Source: Candidatus Aquidulcis sp. (lineage in GTDB: Bacteria; Chloroflexota; Anaerolineae; UBA4142). Taken from it: DNA of 64,000 nucleotides. Position numbers and translations under genes: made by a program. Each line of letters begins with the position of its first letter. The stretch's first letter is position 1. Of the stretch, positions 16,769 through 25,441 are shown in pieces. Where the stretch lies: the NCBI GenBank assembly GCA_020723345.1, contig DYJA01000005.1, positions 98,689 through 162,688 on the forward strand, given 5' to 3'. Below the pieces are notes generated by a model. It was not told the DNA's origin. It saw only the letters and a list, made by a program, of their open reading frames with translations, and made no database searches.

Positions 16769-17911
16769 CTATCTTCCAATCGTCGGCGCGGGTGCGATCC
16801 CCGGCAGCGGTGTGGGCGTTGCGGTGCGGGTTGCCGCCGGACGCGTTGGCGTGTACTCCAGCGGCAGTTGCGTCTGGGTTGTGTTCGACCAGTAAAACAT
16901 CAGCGCGAAAAATAGCAGGACCGCCGCGAACGCCATGCCGACACTGCGAACATTGAACGTGACGCGCGGCAACGCGAACGCCGGCGTCTGCGTTTGCACC
17001 GGCGGCGCCATCATTCCAACCAAGCCCATACTGGTCAACGTGCGCTGACCGAAGCCGGTAACGGTCAGAACATCATCGCGCTGAATCATCATTTGACTCC
17101 GCAAGAGCGGCACCAACACGCTCTGCAACAGCGTCTCGGCAAGTCCGACTTGGTGCGCCAATGCTTTGACGGTGATCGTGCCGGTATAATTTGTATACGC
17201 CAAAACGAACATCGCCGCCGAATCCGCCAACACGTCGATCTCGTCGCGATGATCGCGGTACAGTTCGAGCAGATTGTAGCGAAATGGTTGGACTTCGCCG
17301 CCTGCCGTGCGCGGGACGCCCACCCCGTCGCCGCCCAGTCGCCAGCCGTGCTCTTTTTTGTTCGCGCAGTATTTGACCAACTGCATCACGTTGACTTTTT
17401 CGACGATCTTGATCGTCAAATTGTCCTGCACGACATCGTCTGGAAAGTTGAACGACGCGACGTTGTTGTAACAAACCGTCAAATCATCCAACGCGCGACG
17501 ATACAACCGCTCGTCCGGCGCGGCGGCGTCGATGAACAAGAGCATTTTGGAACCGACGACGCGAAACTCGGCAAAGTGCTGCACCGCGCCTACCGTGTCG
17601 TACGACGACTGCAGCACGATGATCAGATCGGCGGTTTCGCTCTGCAAAAACTCGACGCCCTTTTTGGTGATCGCCGCCAGGGGCACACCCAATTGCTCGC
17701 TGAAAAAGACGGTGTGACCCATCCGCCGCAGATTGTCGCGAATCTGCTGCCGCTTGTTGGACCACAAACGCGTCCGCTGACGCGGTCCCCACAGCATAAT
17801 CACGAGCGGCGTTTGTTGGACTGTCCGCTGAAACGCGTCAAAGCGCGGTTTGAAGAATTGCGCGTAAAACTCACTCGTGCGTGAATGGGAAAACGCTTTG
17901 GATAGGATCAT
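16769..17911 (-). CDS. Membrane-anchored protein with TIR/deoxyribosyltransferase-like domain
   Basis: 380 residues. Residues ~35-185 look like a Rossmann-type TIR/nucleoside-deoxyribosyltransferase-like domain: a first strand LVIMLWGP, a helix with KRQQIRDNLRRMGHTVFF, then SETADLIIVLQSSYDTVGAVQHFAEF (the AD..I....S..GA...FAEF pattern) and a later strand KMLLFID. Residues ~200-300 form a helical, winged-helix-like region. One membrane segment near 325-345 is followed by a short Thr/Pro-rich tail. With no signal peptide, the domain should face the cytoplasm. TIR-like domains often cleave NAD+ or signal in defence; that role is speculative here. ATG 17911 was chosen over a TTG at 17920. Confidence 0.45.
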   Translation of the reverse strand: MILSKAFSHSRTSEFYAQFFKPRFDAFQRTVQQTPLVIMLWGPRQRTRLWSNKRQQIRDNLRRMGHTVFFSEQLGVPLAAITKKGVEFLQSETADLIIVLQSSYDTVGAVQHFAEFRVVGSKMLLFIDAAAPDERLYRRALDDLTVCYNNVASFNFPDDVVQDNLTIKIVEKVNVMQLVKYCANKKEHGWRLGGDGVGVPRTAGGEVQPFRYNLLELYRDHRDEIDVLADSAAMFVLAYTNYTGTITVKALAHQVGLAETLLQSVLVPLLRSQMMIQRDDVLTVTGFGQRTLTSMGLVGMMAPPVQTQTPAFALPRVTFNVRSVGMAFAAVLLFFALMFYWSNTTQTQLPLEYTPTRPAATRTATPTPLPGIAPAPTIGR

Positions 17912-17963
17912 GTCATTCAACTCTGAACGAAGAACGGAGAAGTTTTTTCCTGCTCACCTGCCC

Positions 17964-17969
17964 ATTATA
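17964..17969 (-). promoter_or_regulatory. -10 box of the TIR-like gene
   Basis: GATATAATGG on the minus strand; the TATAAT box lies about 50 bases upstream of the start. Confidence 0.45.
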
Positions 17970-18015
17970 TCTCGAATCGCGAGGAAAGACAATAGCACAA
18001 AAAAACGATTTTCGC

Positions 18016-18795
18016 CTATTCTTTCTGCAGAGTCGGACTTGCCACTGCCACCGCGTCCGCCGGGGTCAACTCGCCTGCCGCGGGACCCTCGACCCATGAC
18101 GCGCCGTCCGCCGCAAACTCCTTTTTCCACACCGGCAGCACCGCCTTGATCCGCTCAATCGCGTAACGCGATGCCACATACGCTTCCCCGCGATGCGGCG
18201 CGGCAACCGCGATCATCAAACTCGCCTCGCCGATTCGCAGTCTCCCCGTCCGATGTCCGATGGCGACACGCGCGTCCGCCCAACGTTCGCGGATTTCGGC
18301 GATGATGCCGCGCAGCGATTGCTCCGCCATTTCCGCGTACGCTTCGTACTCCAAGTATTTGACCGCCTTGCCGCGCGCGTTATCCCGCACGACGCCGCTG
18401 AACGTGACAATCGCGCCTGCGCCCGGAAACTCGACGCGCCGGACAAACGCGCCGAGATCGAGCGGTTGGCGCGTAATGAGCGCGTCTTTAGCCACAGCGG
18501 ACGCAGGGGACCCAGAGGTTTTTTTCTTTCGCGCCGCTTTCGCGTCCTTTCGCGTCGCGCCACCACTCACCGGCGGCAAGAACCCAACTACGTCTCCATC
18601 GTGCAAAAGGTGATCCGCGCTGACGAGTTTCTGATTCACCGCGAACGCCGCGCGAATATTTCCGGCGCGCGAGTTGCGCGCGGCGTACTCTTGCCACAAT
18701 TGCCCAACCGTTGTATTTTCCGCGATCTCTTTCTCTTCGGCTTTCACGCCGGTCACTTCACGAAAGATCGCAAAGAATTTTACGTGAACGCGCAT
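18016..18795 (-). CDS. moaD-moaE: Molybdopterin synthase, MoaD-MoaE fusion
   Basis: 259 residues. Residues 1-79 are a MoaD ubiquitin-like small subunit ending GFLPPVSGG. Residues ~106-259 are MoaE: FSGVVRDNARG, LEYEAY, IGHRTGRL and VAAPHRGEAYVASRY, then the catalytic-Lys region PVWKKEF. The enzyme transfers two sulfurs from the MoaD C-terminal thiocarboxylate to cyclic pyranopterin monophosphate. The Gly-Gly, normally the free C-terminus, is internal (residues 78-79), followed by a Lys/Ala/Ser-rich linker encoded by a tandem array. The mycobacterial fusion MoaX is active after cleavage behind this Gly-Gly; the same is expected here if the protein works. No other moa gene is in the window. Confidence 0.85.
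   Translation of the reverse strand: MRVHVKFFAIFREVTGVKAEEKEIAENTTVGQLWQEYAARNSRAGNIRAAFAVNQKLVSADHLLHDGDVVGFLPPVSGGATRKDAKAARKKKTSGSPASAVAKDALITRQPLDLGAFVRRVEFPGAGAIVTFSGVVRDNARGKAVKYLEYEAYAEMAEQSLRGIIAEIRERWADARVAIGHRTGRLRIGEASLMIAVAAPHRGEAYVASRYAIERIKAVLPVWKKEFAADGASWVEGPAAGELTPADAVAVASPTLQKE
18488..18560. repeat. Tandem array encoding the MoaD-MoaE linker
   Basis: Two blocks: about 18494-18518 with units CAGCGGACG, CAGGGGACC, CAGAGG (period 9), and 18527-18556 with TTTCGCGCCG, CTTTCGCGTC, CTTTCGCGTC (period 10). It starts one to two codons after the MoaD Gly-Gly and ends just before the MoaE domain. Confidence 0.65.
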
Positions 18796-18823
18796 TCAAA
18801 CCTCTGGGCAAAAATGTGACGCG

Positions 18824-18885
18824 TAGCAAGTGACAAGGGAAGGAAAACATGAAACTCCCCTTGTCGCCTGTCACTTGTCACTTTC
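18824..18885. repeat. Inverted short-period array downstream of pnp
   Basis: Arms GCAAGTGACAAG and CTTGTCG, CCTGTCA, CTTGTCA (period 7) can pair. It begins about 10 bases after the pnp stop codon and probably acts as a 3' hairpin. Confidence 0.6.
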
Positions 18886-18893
18886 AGAGCTCA

Positions 18894-21146
18894 CTATCGT
18901 CGCGAACGATAACCGCCGCGTTCACCGCGATCATCATCGCGACGCGGGCGCCGGTCACGATCACCGCCGCCGCGATGAAAGCCGCCGCGTCCGCCGCGAT
19001 CACCGCCGCGGTCGCCGCCACCGCCGCGTCCGCCGCGATCTTTTTCGAGCGCCTGCTCGACCGTCCAGCCCTCCAACACGGCTTGGCGCGACAGTCGAAT
19101 TTTGCCGGCTTCGTCCACGTTCGTCACCATCACCATGATTTCGTCGCCGAGTTTCACCACATCGCGCACGTTCTTGACCGGGAAATCCGCAAGTTGCGAA
19201 ACGTGAACCATGCCGTCCACGCCCGGCGCAAGTTCGACAAACACACCGTAATCTTCGACGCGGACGACTTTGCCGGTGTAGATGTTGCCGGGCTTGGGCA
19301 CTTCGGTCATGCCGCGAATCCGATCCAGCGCCATGATCGTGCCTTCGCGCGTCGACGACGCGACGAAAACCGTGCCGTCTTCTTCGATGTCGATCTTGAC
19401 GCCGAATTCTTCTTGCAATTTGCGAACGTTCTTGCCACCGGGACCGATCAGCGCGCCGATCTTTTCCGGATCGATCTTGGTCACGGTGATGCGCGGCGCG
19501 TACTGCGAAATGTCGGTGCGCGGCTCGGCAATCGTGTCGAGCATTTTGCCGAGAATGTAAAGGCGCGCCTCTTTCGCCTGCAACATCGCCTGGTGCAACA
19601 GATCTGGCGCGATGCCTTGCAATTTCAAATCGAGTTGCAGCGCGGTGATGCCGGTCGCGCTCCCCGCGACTTTGAAATCCATGTCGCCGAGAAAATCTTC
19701 CATCCCGATAATGTCGGTGAGAACCGCGTGCTTGTCACCTTCGGTGATGAGGCCCATCGCGACTCCGGCGACCGGCGCTTTGATCGGCACGCCCGCGTCC
19801 ATCAGCGCGAGCGTCGAGCCGCACACACTCGCCATCGAAGTCGAGCCGTTCGACGACATCACTTCGGAGACGAGGCGGATCGTGTACGGAAATTCGCTCG
19901 AATCGGGAATCACTTCGGCGAGCGCGCGTTCGGCGAGCGCGCCATGTCCGATCTCGCGGCGTCCGGGTCCGCGCGACGAGCGCGCTTCGCCGACGGAGTA
20001 CGGCGGGAAATTGTAGTGGTGCATATAGCGCTTTTCGTCTTCCGTCGAAAGCGAGTCAATCGTCTGCGATTCGCTGGGCATCCCAAGCGTCGCAATCGTG
20101 AGCACCTGCGTTTCGCCGCGCGTGAACAAGCCGGAGCCGTGCGCGCGCGGGAGCAGACCGGTTTCGCAAGTGATCGGGCGAATCGTCGAGTAATCGCGTC
20201 CGTCGGCGCGGCGACCTTCGTTGAGGATCATCGCGCGCAGATCGCTTTTGACTTGATACTCGAACGCTTCCGCGACATCGGTCGGCTGGAATTGCTCTTT
20301 GAACGCGGCGAGCATTTCTTCTTTCAACGCGTCGAGCGCGTCGTTGCGTTCCGATTTCGCGCCGCTGACGCGAATCGTCTCGGTGACGCGGTTGCCCAGT
20401 TTTCCGGCGACGGCGTTTTTGAGTTCGTCGCTCAAAACGTGCAGCGGATATTCTTTTTTCGCTTTGCCGATTTCGGCGCGCATTTTTTCTTGCAGTTCGA
20501 TCACGGCTTGCATGGCGGCGTGACCCTTTTCCAGCGCGTCGAGCATTTGCTCTTCGCTGATCTCTTGCGCGCCCGCCTCGACCATGATGACCGCGCCTTT
20601 CGTTCCGGCGAGCCGCAGATCGAGTTTGGAACTATCCATTTGCGTAGAAGTCGGATTGAAGACAAGTTGTCCGTCGATCATGCCGACGCGCGCTGCGCCG
20701 ATGGGACCGTTGAACGGAATGTCGCTGATCGTGAGCGCGGTGGACGCGCCGATGATCGATAGGATGTCGATGTAGTGTTCTTGATCGGCGGAAAGCGCGG
20801 TGACGACGATGTTGACGTCGTTGCGGAAACCTTTGGGGAACAAGGGACGCAGGGGACGGTCGGTCAGACGGCAAAGCAAAATCGCTTGTTCGCCGGGGCG
20901 ACCTTCGCGTTTGAAAAAGCCGCCGGGAATTTTACCTGCCGCGTAGAGCCGCTCTTCGTAATCTACCGTGAGCGGGAAAAAATCCGCGCCTTCGCGCGGT
21001 TGCGGCGCGGCGGTCGCGGTCGCGAGGATTACGGTGTCGCCGTGACGAACGGTGACCGCGCCGTTTGCCTGTCCGGCGAGTTTGCCGGTTTCAACTGTGA
21101 GCGTACCGTCGCCGAACGGAATCGAAAAAGTGTGAGTGTCGTTCAT
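18894..21146 (-). CDS. pnp: Polyribonucleotide nucleotidyltransferase (PNPase)
   Basis: 750 residues. Two RNase PH-like domains flank an all-helical domain; conserved blocks include [27 protein letters not shown], the phosphate-binding region [19 protein letters not shown] and the catalytic [13 protein letters not shown] domain ([18 protein letters not shown]) and an S1 domain ([28 protein letters not shown]) follow. The last ~55 residues are an Arg/Gly/Asp-rich tail, an RNA-binding extension absent from E. coli PNPase. It degrades mRNA 3'-5' phosphorolytically. rpsO lies upstream, as in many bacteria, but arrays and ~320 bases separate the two. Confidence 0.97.
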   Translation of the reverse strand: MNDTHTFSIPFGDGTLTVETGKLAGQANGAVTVRHGDTVILATATAAPQPREGADFFPLTVDYEERLYAAGKIPGGFFKREGRPGEQAILLCRLTDRPLRPLFPKGFRNDVNIVVTALSADQEHYIDILSIIGASTALTISDIPFNGPIGAARVGMIDGQLVFNPTSTQMDSSKLDLRLAGTKGAVIMVEAGAQEISEEQMLDALEKGHAAMQAVIELQEKMRAEIGKAKKEYPLHVLSDELKNAVAGKLGNRVTETIRVSGAKSERNDALDALKEEMLAAFKEQFQPTDVAEAFEYQVKSDLRAMILNEGRRADGRDYSTIRPITCETGLLPRAHGSGLFTRGETQVLTIATLGMPSESQTIDSLSTEDEKRYMHHYNFPPYSVGEARSSRGPGRREIGHGALAERALAEVIPDSSEFPYTIRLVSEVMSSNGSTSMASVCGSTLALMDAGVPIKAPVAGVAMGLITEGDKHAVLTDIIGMEDFLGDMDFKVAGSATGITALQLDLKLQGIAPDLLHQAMLQAKEARLYILGKMLDTIAEPRTDISQYAPRITVTKIDPEKIGALIGPGGKNVRKLQEEFGVKIDIEEDGTVFVASSTREGTIMALDRIRGMTEVPKPGNIYTGKVVRVEDYGVFVELAPGVDGMVHVSQLADFPVKNVRDVVKLGDEIMVMVTNVDEAGKIRLSRQAVLEGWTVEQALEKDRGGRGGGGDRGGDRGGRGGFHRGGGDRDRRPRRDDDRGERGGYRSRR

Positions 21147-21161
21147 TTTGAACCTCCGAAT

Positions 21162-21252
21162 GTAGTCGGATAGTCATGTAGTCGAGTGGTCGGATAGTCA
21201 AATCGCGCGGCATGTTGATTCGACTATGCGACTATTTGACTAGATGACTAAT
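21162..21252. repeat. Octamer inverted array upstream of pnp
   Basis: Left arm units on an 8-nt period (TAGTCGGA, TAGTCATG, TAGTCGAG, TGGTCGGA, TAGTCAAA). Right arm GACTATGC, GACTATTT, GACTAGAT, GACTA. The arms are complementary and would fold in the 5' leader of pnp mRNA, 15 bases from its start. Confidence 0.75.
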
Positions 21253-21295
21253 TTGCCCATCGGAGGTCAGGGACTGGAGACTGAGTTCCAATAAT

Positions 21296-21357
21296 CAGTA
21301 TTCAGTTTTCAGTGTTCAGTCTCAACCTTCTGGATACTGAATACTGGAAACTGAAAC
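21296..21357. repeat. Heptamer inverted array between rpsO and pnp
   Basis: Left arm CAGTATT, CAGTTTT, CAGTGTT, CAGTCTC; right arm CTGGATA, CTGAATA, CTGGAAA, CTGAAAC. The arms pair (CAGTATT with AATACTG). The remaining ~100 bases to rpsO show nothing further. Confidence 0.8.
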
Positions 21358-21466
21358 GCACTCTCCAATTCCCGCCCTCGACGATGGGTCAGTCGTTTTG
21401 AATTGTTAATACAAACAAACGAGTAGATGGGTTTGCCGCGCACCACATCTACTCGTCCTTGGTTGG

Positions 21467-21736
21467 CTATTTCCGCAACCCGAGCTTGTTGACGATCTCT
21501 TTGTACCGGCTGGCATCTTTTTTGCTGAGATATTTGAGATGCCGCCGTCGTTCTCCCACCATCTTCAACAATCCGCGTCGCGAATGATTATCCTGCTTGT
21601 GCCCTTTGAGATGTTCGACGAGTTGATTGATCCGATTGGTGAGAAGGGCAATCTGCACTTCGGGCGAACCGGTATCGGTGGCGTGAGTATGATATTGCGC
21701 CATGATCGCGGTTTTCTCTGCCTTCTTTAACGCCAT
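21467..21736 (-). CDS. rpsO: 30S ribosomal protein S15
   Basis: 89 residues, the exact family length. Conserved S15 signature: [25 protein letters not shown]-like [20 protein letters not shown], and [16 protein letters not shown]. It binds 16S rRNA in the 30S platform. A strong ribosome site (GGAAGGGAG) precedes the ATG. pnp lies downstream on the same strand. Confidence 0.98.
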   Translation of the reverse strand: MALKKAEKTAIMAQYHTHATDTGSPEVQIALLTNRINQLVEHLKGHKQDNHSRRGLLKMVGERRRHLKYLSKKDASRYKEIVNKLGLRK

Positions 21737-21779
21737 GCGTTACTCCCTTCCAGTCTGTGGCAATCTTTAAGGTGGGCGC

Positions 21780-21808
21780 ATTATAGCACAGATGAACGGT
21801 TATGGCAA
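21780..21808 (-). promoter_or_regulatory. Strong promoter of rpsO
   Basis: Minus strand: TTGCCA (21803-21808), 17-base spacer, TATAAT (21780-21785) preceded by TG at the extended -10 position. The leader of ~37 bases is short for S15 autoregulation. Confidence 0.75.
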
Positions 21809-21922
21809 ATTGACGCGGCGCAAGGGTGGCGCAAAGGCGCCCGCGCCAAAAGCAGTCATCGTTTTGTCACAACGCCGACACGCGGTCTCTGTGATCTTTA
21901 TTTCACTACGTACGGGCATGCA

Positions 21923-22672
21923 TCAAGAATTTGATCTTTGCAAGACCAAGTCAATTTCGAGGCGAATATTATCATCGACGCTCAACACGACCGGCACACG
22001 CGGGATCGTGAGATCAAAGTACTCGAACTTGAACGATGTGCTGGCTTGGCACGTCCCCTGATCGCTTTGCCGGTTGCACGTGACGTCCCAAGTAACTGGC
22101 TTGGTCACATTCCGAATCGTCAGGTCGCCGATCAACTTGAAGGTCACCTGACCGGACGCCGGCGCAGTCGTCGGAAGACCGGGGGCTTGCGTCGGCACAA
22201 ACGTCGCGTACCGATATTGATCCGTTTGCAAGACGTTGCGGCGCAGGAAATTATCGCGTTGCGCGCGGTCGCTCTGGAGCGCGCTCAGATCGACGACGAA
22301 CTTGCTCTCCCCCGCAACGATCGTTCCATCCATTTTCCCGACGATGGTTCCGGTGATCTCTTTCGTCTGCCCAATCGCGTCATTCGGCAGATTCACGCCG
22401 ACCAATTGTTCGCGGACGCGATAGCGCGCTTCGCTCTTCTCCGGGACTATGACGAGACGAACCACTGTGCTTGAAGTATTTGCGCCGGTCGCGGGGACTA
22501 GTGCGGCAGTCGGCGCAGTAGTTGGCGCAGGAGCAGCCGCGGTTGGCGCGGTGGTTGGGGCTGGGACAACGGGCGTTGGCGGTATCACCGGCGCTGGAGT
22601 GGACGCGCATCCGGCTGCGAACAGAATGATCGCCGCAAACATCGCGGCATGGCGAAACAAGTGGGTAGACAC
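21923..22672 (-). CDS. YceI-family lipoprotein
   Basis: 249 residues. The signal peptide ends in a lipobox, LFAAGC (Cys 22). A low-complexity Pro/Ala/Thr linker of ~45 residues follows, then a YceI-like lipocalin-type beta barrel: SEARYRVREQL, TGTIVGKMDGTI, ESKFVVDLSALQSDRAQRDNFLRRNVLQ, YRYATFV, LTIRNVTKPVTWDV and FDLTIPRVPVVLSVDDNIRLEIDLVL. YceI proteins bind polyisoprenoids or related amphipathic molecules outside the cytoplasm. The linker and lipobox suggest anchoring to the membrane outer face. Confidence 0.85.
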   Translation of the reverse strand: MSTHLFRHAAMFAAIILFAAGCASTPAPVIPPTPVVPAPTTAPTAAAPAPTTAPTAALVPATGANTSSTVVRLVIVPEKSEARYRVREQLVGVNLPNDAIGQTKEITGTIVGKMDGTIVAGESKFVVDLSALQSDRAQRDNFLRRNVLQTDQYRYATFVPTQAPGLPTTAPASGQVTFKLIGDLTIRNVTKPVTWDVTCNRQSDQGTCQASTSFKFEYFDLTIPRVPVVLSVDDNIRLEIDLVLQRSNS

Positions 22673-22789
22673 TTTCTTCCTCCTTCATCAGATTTCATGT
22701 CGCAATCTTCACGACAATTGTGTTCATCCTAGAGAGACGACCTAAGTCGCGCCTTAACGTTTGATGAGGAGATTCTCACATTCCGCGCA

Positions 22790-22825
22790 AAACAAAAAGA
22801 ACCCGCGAACCTGGGTCGAGTTCTT
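22790..22825 (-). terminator. Intrinsic terminator of the exporter operon
   Basis: Minus strand: AAGAACTCG ... CGGGTTCTT stem (one G-T pair) followed by TTTTTGTTTT. It lies ~70 bases after the stop of the 22896-23357 gene. Confidence 0.7.
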
Positions 22826-22895
22826 ACGAAAGTTTAGCGCGCTTGACAAGCCGCGCACAAGCGTTTTCATTTTTTCGCGGCAAATTCAGATCGAC

Positions 22896-23357
22896 TCAAC
22901 GCCCGGTGGACAGGATGTAAATCACCTCCGCTGTGATGCGCTCGCCATTCTTTGTTCCCCACACCATAACCTGGTTTCCAATTTTGACGTCGGTCAGACT
23001 AGCGTCTTGGATTTGGATTTGAGTTTGTCCACCGCCCGGCGCGCCCGGACTTGATGATGAAACACTTTTATAGTACTTGGTCTCCGCCGTCACCGCGACA
23101 TCCGATTGATTACTCGCGCTGGATGCGCCCTGTCCACCGGCACGCGCGCGCGTCAGCGTGATGATGTTACCTTGGATCTGTTGCACCGCGCCGGACCCTG
23201 CCGCCGGTTCTCTGGGCAATTGCGTTGGGAGTTGGTTCGCAAACTGCGAGCGCGCACCGCGCTGATTCTGATCCGCCAACATTCGCCCGCCGACAAACGC
23301 AGAACCCATCAACAGAATTTGCAACGCGATAATTCCAATGAGGATTGGACGCTTCAT
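22896..23357 (-). CDS. Membrane-anchored extracytoplasmic protein (DUF5666-like?)
   Basis: 153 residues. An uncleaved-type N-terminal hydrophobic segment (residues 4-25, ILIGIIALQILLMGSAF) is followed by a Gln/Pro linker and a small beta domain. Features are GAVQQIQGNIITLTRA, ETKYYKSVSSSSPG and ASLTDVKIGNQVMVWGTKNGERITAEVIYIL, the pattern of OB-like DUF5666 domains found beside efflux pumps. It is the last gene of the MacA/MacB-type cluster, separated from the permease gene by a long heptamer array. Confidence 0.55.
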   Translation of the reverse strand: MKRPILIGIIALQILLMGSAFVGGRMLADQNQRGARSQFANQLPTQLPREPAAGSGAVQQIQGNIITLTRARAGGQGASSASNQSDVAVTAETKYYKSVSSSSPGAPGGGQTQIQIQDASLTDVKIGNQVMVWGTKNGERITAEVIYILSTGR

Positions 23358-23373
23358 CTATCACCCCGGAAAT

Positions 23374-23545
23374 CAGTCAACAGTCAACAGTCAACAGTCA
23401 ACAGTATTCAGTTTTCAGTATTCGGTCGCGAATTGCCGCCACTGTTGACTGTTCACCGTTCACCGTTTACTGTTCACTGTTCACCGTTCACTGTTCACTG
23501 TTCACTGTTCACTGTTCACCGTTCACTGTTCACTGTTCACTGTTC
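23374..23545. repeat. Long heptamer inverted array
   Basis: Left arm 23374-23422: CAGTCAA four times, CAGTATT, CAGTTTT, CAGTATT. Right arm 23441-23545: fifteen exact 7-nt units of ACTGTTC/ACCGTTC type. The arms are complementary. The stop codon of the MacB-like permease (TGA at 23544-23546 on the minus strand) overlaps the right-arm edge. Confidence 0.9.
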
Positions 23546-24761
23546 ACTCGTACCTCAACGCTTCCATCGGATCGAGGCGCGACGCGCGGATCGCCGGATA
23601 AATTCCGAAAACAGTACCCACGATCAGCGCGACGCCGAACGCCTGCGGAATACTTTGCCAAGTCAGCACCGCCGCCAAGTCGGGACGATAGCGCGTCAAA
23701 ATCGGAATGACGAGAATACCGACCGCGACGCCGATGAATCCGCCGCTCAAACTCAGCGCGACTGCTTCGATCAAGAATTGCTGCACGATGTCCCACTGCC
23801 GCGCGCCGATTGCCAACCGCACGCCGATCTCGCGCGTTCGTTCTGTCACCGAAACGAGCATCACGTTCATAATGCCGATGCCGCCGACCGCCAGCGATAC
23901 AATCGCCATGCCGATCAGCAGCAGCGCGAATGTCTGCGCTGATTCCGACTGCGCTTGCGTGACCGAACTCAAACTGAAAACCTCGACATCATCTTGCGCG
24001 TCTTCCGGTGTGTCGTGCGCCTGGCGAAAATACTTTTTGATCGCTTCGGTCGCCGTGGCAATCTGTTTTTCGTCTTTCACGCGCACGCGCACCGAGACGG
24101 AACGATCTTTGCCAAACAGATCGTTGATCGCCGTCGCAATCGGCAAGATGACTTGGTTGTTCGGATCGACGCGCGGATCGGTCACGTCGATTTCTTTGAT
24201 GAGACCGATCACTTCAAAGCGCACGCGATTGATCCGCAATTCTTGCCCGATGGGATCTTCGTCCGGGAATAATTGCTTGGCGACGGTTTGCCCGATCACC
24301 ACCACGCGCGTCTTGTCCTCCACGTCAATCTCGGTGAAAAAGTCGCCTTGCGCGACGTAACCTGGGTTTTGCGTCGCGATCCAATCCGCCGCGACACCCA
24401 GGATCGTCGTACTCTCCAGCGTTTCGCGTCCGCGCACAACAGTGCCCGAACTGCTCAAACTCGCTTGCACCGAAACGATTTGCGGCAAATCTTTTAGCCC
24501 GACGGCTTCATCGTACGTGATCGCTTTGCTCGTGACACCTTGATTGCCAAAACCGAATTGCCGACGCTGGCTGATCGTCATTTCGTTCGATCCCAAACCG
24601 CGAAAACGACTTTGGACCGCTTCCTGCGCGCCAGTGCCGAGCGCGACCATCACGATCACCGACGCGACGCCGATGATGATGCCGAGCGCGGTCAGAAAAG
24701 ATCGCAACGTATTGTGCGCGAGACTTTCCAACGCGGTTTGGATACTATCGAAGAGACGCAT
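23544..24761 (-). CDS. MacB-type ABC transporter permease
   Basis: 405 residues. N-terminal membrane helix (SFLTALGIIIGVASVIVMVALGTG, the classic FtsX/MacB start), a periplasm-like ~220-residue MacB_PCD domain beginning QSRFRGLGSNEMTI, then three C-terminal helices with MNVMLVSVTERTREIGVRLAIGARQWDIVQQFLIEA and YPAIRASRLDPMEALRYE. With the ATPase and adaptor upstream it forms a MacAB-like exporter working by mechanotransmission. Substrate unknown; family members export peptides, antibiotics or lipoprotein signals. Its stop codon is formed at the edge of a repeat array. Confidence 0.9.
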   Translation of the reverse strand: MRLFDSIQTALESLAHNTLRSFLTALGIIIGVASVIVMVALGTGAQEAVQSRFRGLGSNEMTISQRRQFGFGNQGVTSKAITYDEAVGLKDLPQIVSVQASLSSSGTVVRGRETLESTTILGVAADWIATQNPGYVAQGDFFTEIDVEDKTRVVVIGQTVAKQLFPDEDPIGQELRINRVRFEVIGLIKEIDVTDPRVDPNNQVILPIATAINDLFGKDRSVSVRVRVKDEKQIATATEAIKKYFRQAHDTPEDAQDDVEVFSLSSVTQAQSESAQTFALLLIGMAIVSLAVGGIGIMNVMLVSVTERTREIGVRLAIGARQWDIVQQFLIEAVALSLSGGFIGVAVGILVIPILTRYRPDLAAVLTWQSIPQAFGVALIVGTVFGIYPAIRASRLDPMEALRYE

Positions 24762-24766
24762 TTTTA

Positions 24767-25441
24767 CTATTCCAAAACTCCATCGCGAATGTACAGGATC
24801 CGATTGGCGTGCCGATGCGCGATTTCCGGATCGTGCGTGACGATGATCACAGTTCGCCCTTCAGCGTGCAATTCGTCGAGCAACGCCATCACCGACGCGC
24901 CGTTCGCGCTGTCCAGGTTGCCGGTCGGCTCGTCGGCGAGGATGAGCGGCGGATCGTTCATCAGCGCGCGCGCAATCGCGACGCGCTGCGCTTCGCCGCC
25001 TGATAGTTCCGTCGGACGATGCCCCATGCGTTCCGCTAGCCCCACGCGTTCGAGGAGTTGCTGCGCGCGTTCGCGTCGCGCGTGGCGCGCCTGTTGGCTG
25101 TACAACGATGGCAGTTCGACATTTCGCAGCGCGCTGAGCGTCGGCAGCAACTGAAACGATTGAAAGACGAAACCGATGTAACGATTGCGGACTTGCGCCA
25201 ACTCGCGTTCGCTCAATCGCGTAATGTCGCGTCCGGCGAGCCAGCATTGTCCGCCGGTCAGTCGCACCAGACAGCCGAGCGTGTACAACAAAGTGGACTT
25301 GCCGGAGCCGGAGGGTCCCATGATCGCGACAAATTCGCCTTGTTGGATCGAGAACGTGGCGCGGCGGAGCGCGAACATCTGGCGACCGCCTTTGGTGTAC
25401 GCTTTGCTCAATTCGTTGGCTTGAATAATCGCTTCGCTCAC
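24767..25441 (-). CDS. MacB/LolD-type ABC transporter ATPase
   Basis: 224 residues. Walker [10 protein letters not shown] at 42-50, Q-loop FVFQSFQLLPTLSALRNVELP, signature [15 protein letters not shown], Walker [13 protein letters not shown], and H-loop VTHD. It energises the FtsX-like permease encoded 5 bases downstream. It overlaps the end of the adaptor gene by 4 bases (ATGA type), indicating coupled translation. Confidence 0.92.
   Translation of the reverse strand: MSEAIIQANELSKAYTKGGRQMFALRRATFSIQQGEFVAIMGPSGSGKSTLLYTLGCLVRLTGGQCWLAGRDITRLSERELAQVRNRYIGFVFQSFQLLPTLSALRNVELPSLYSQQARHARRERAQQLLERVGLAERMGHRPTELSGGEAQRVAIARALMNDPPLILADEPTGNLDSANGASVMALLDELHAEGRTVIIVTHDPEIAHRHANRILYIRDGVLE

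Noticed and set aside
23374..23545. CRISPR array
   Set aside because: Units are 7 nt without spacers and occur as two complementary arms; no cas genes are present.
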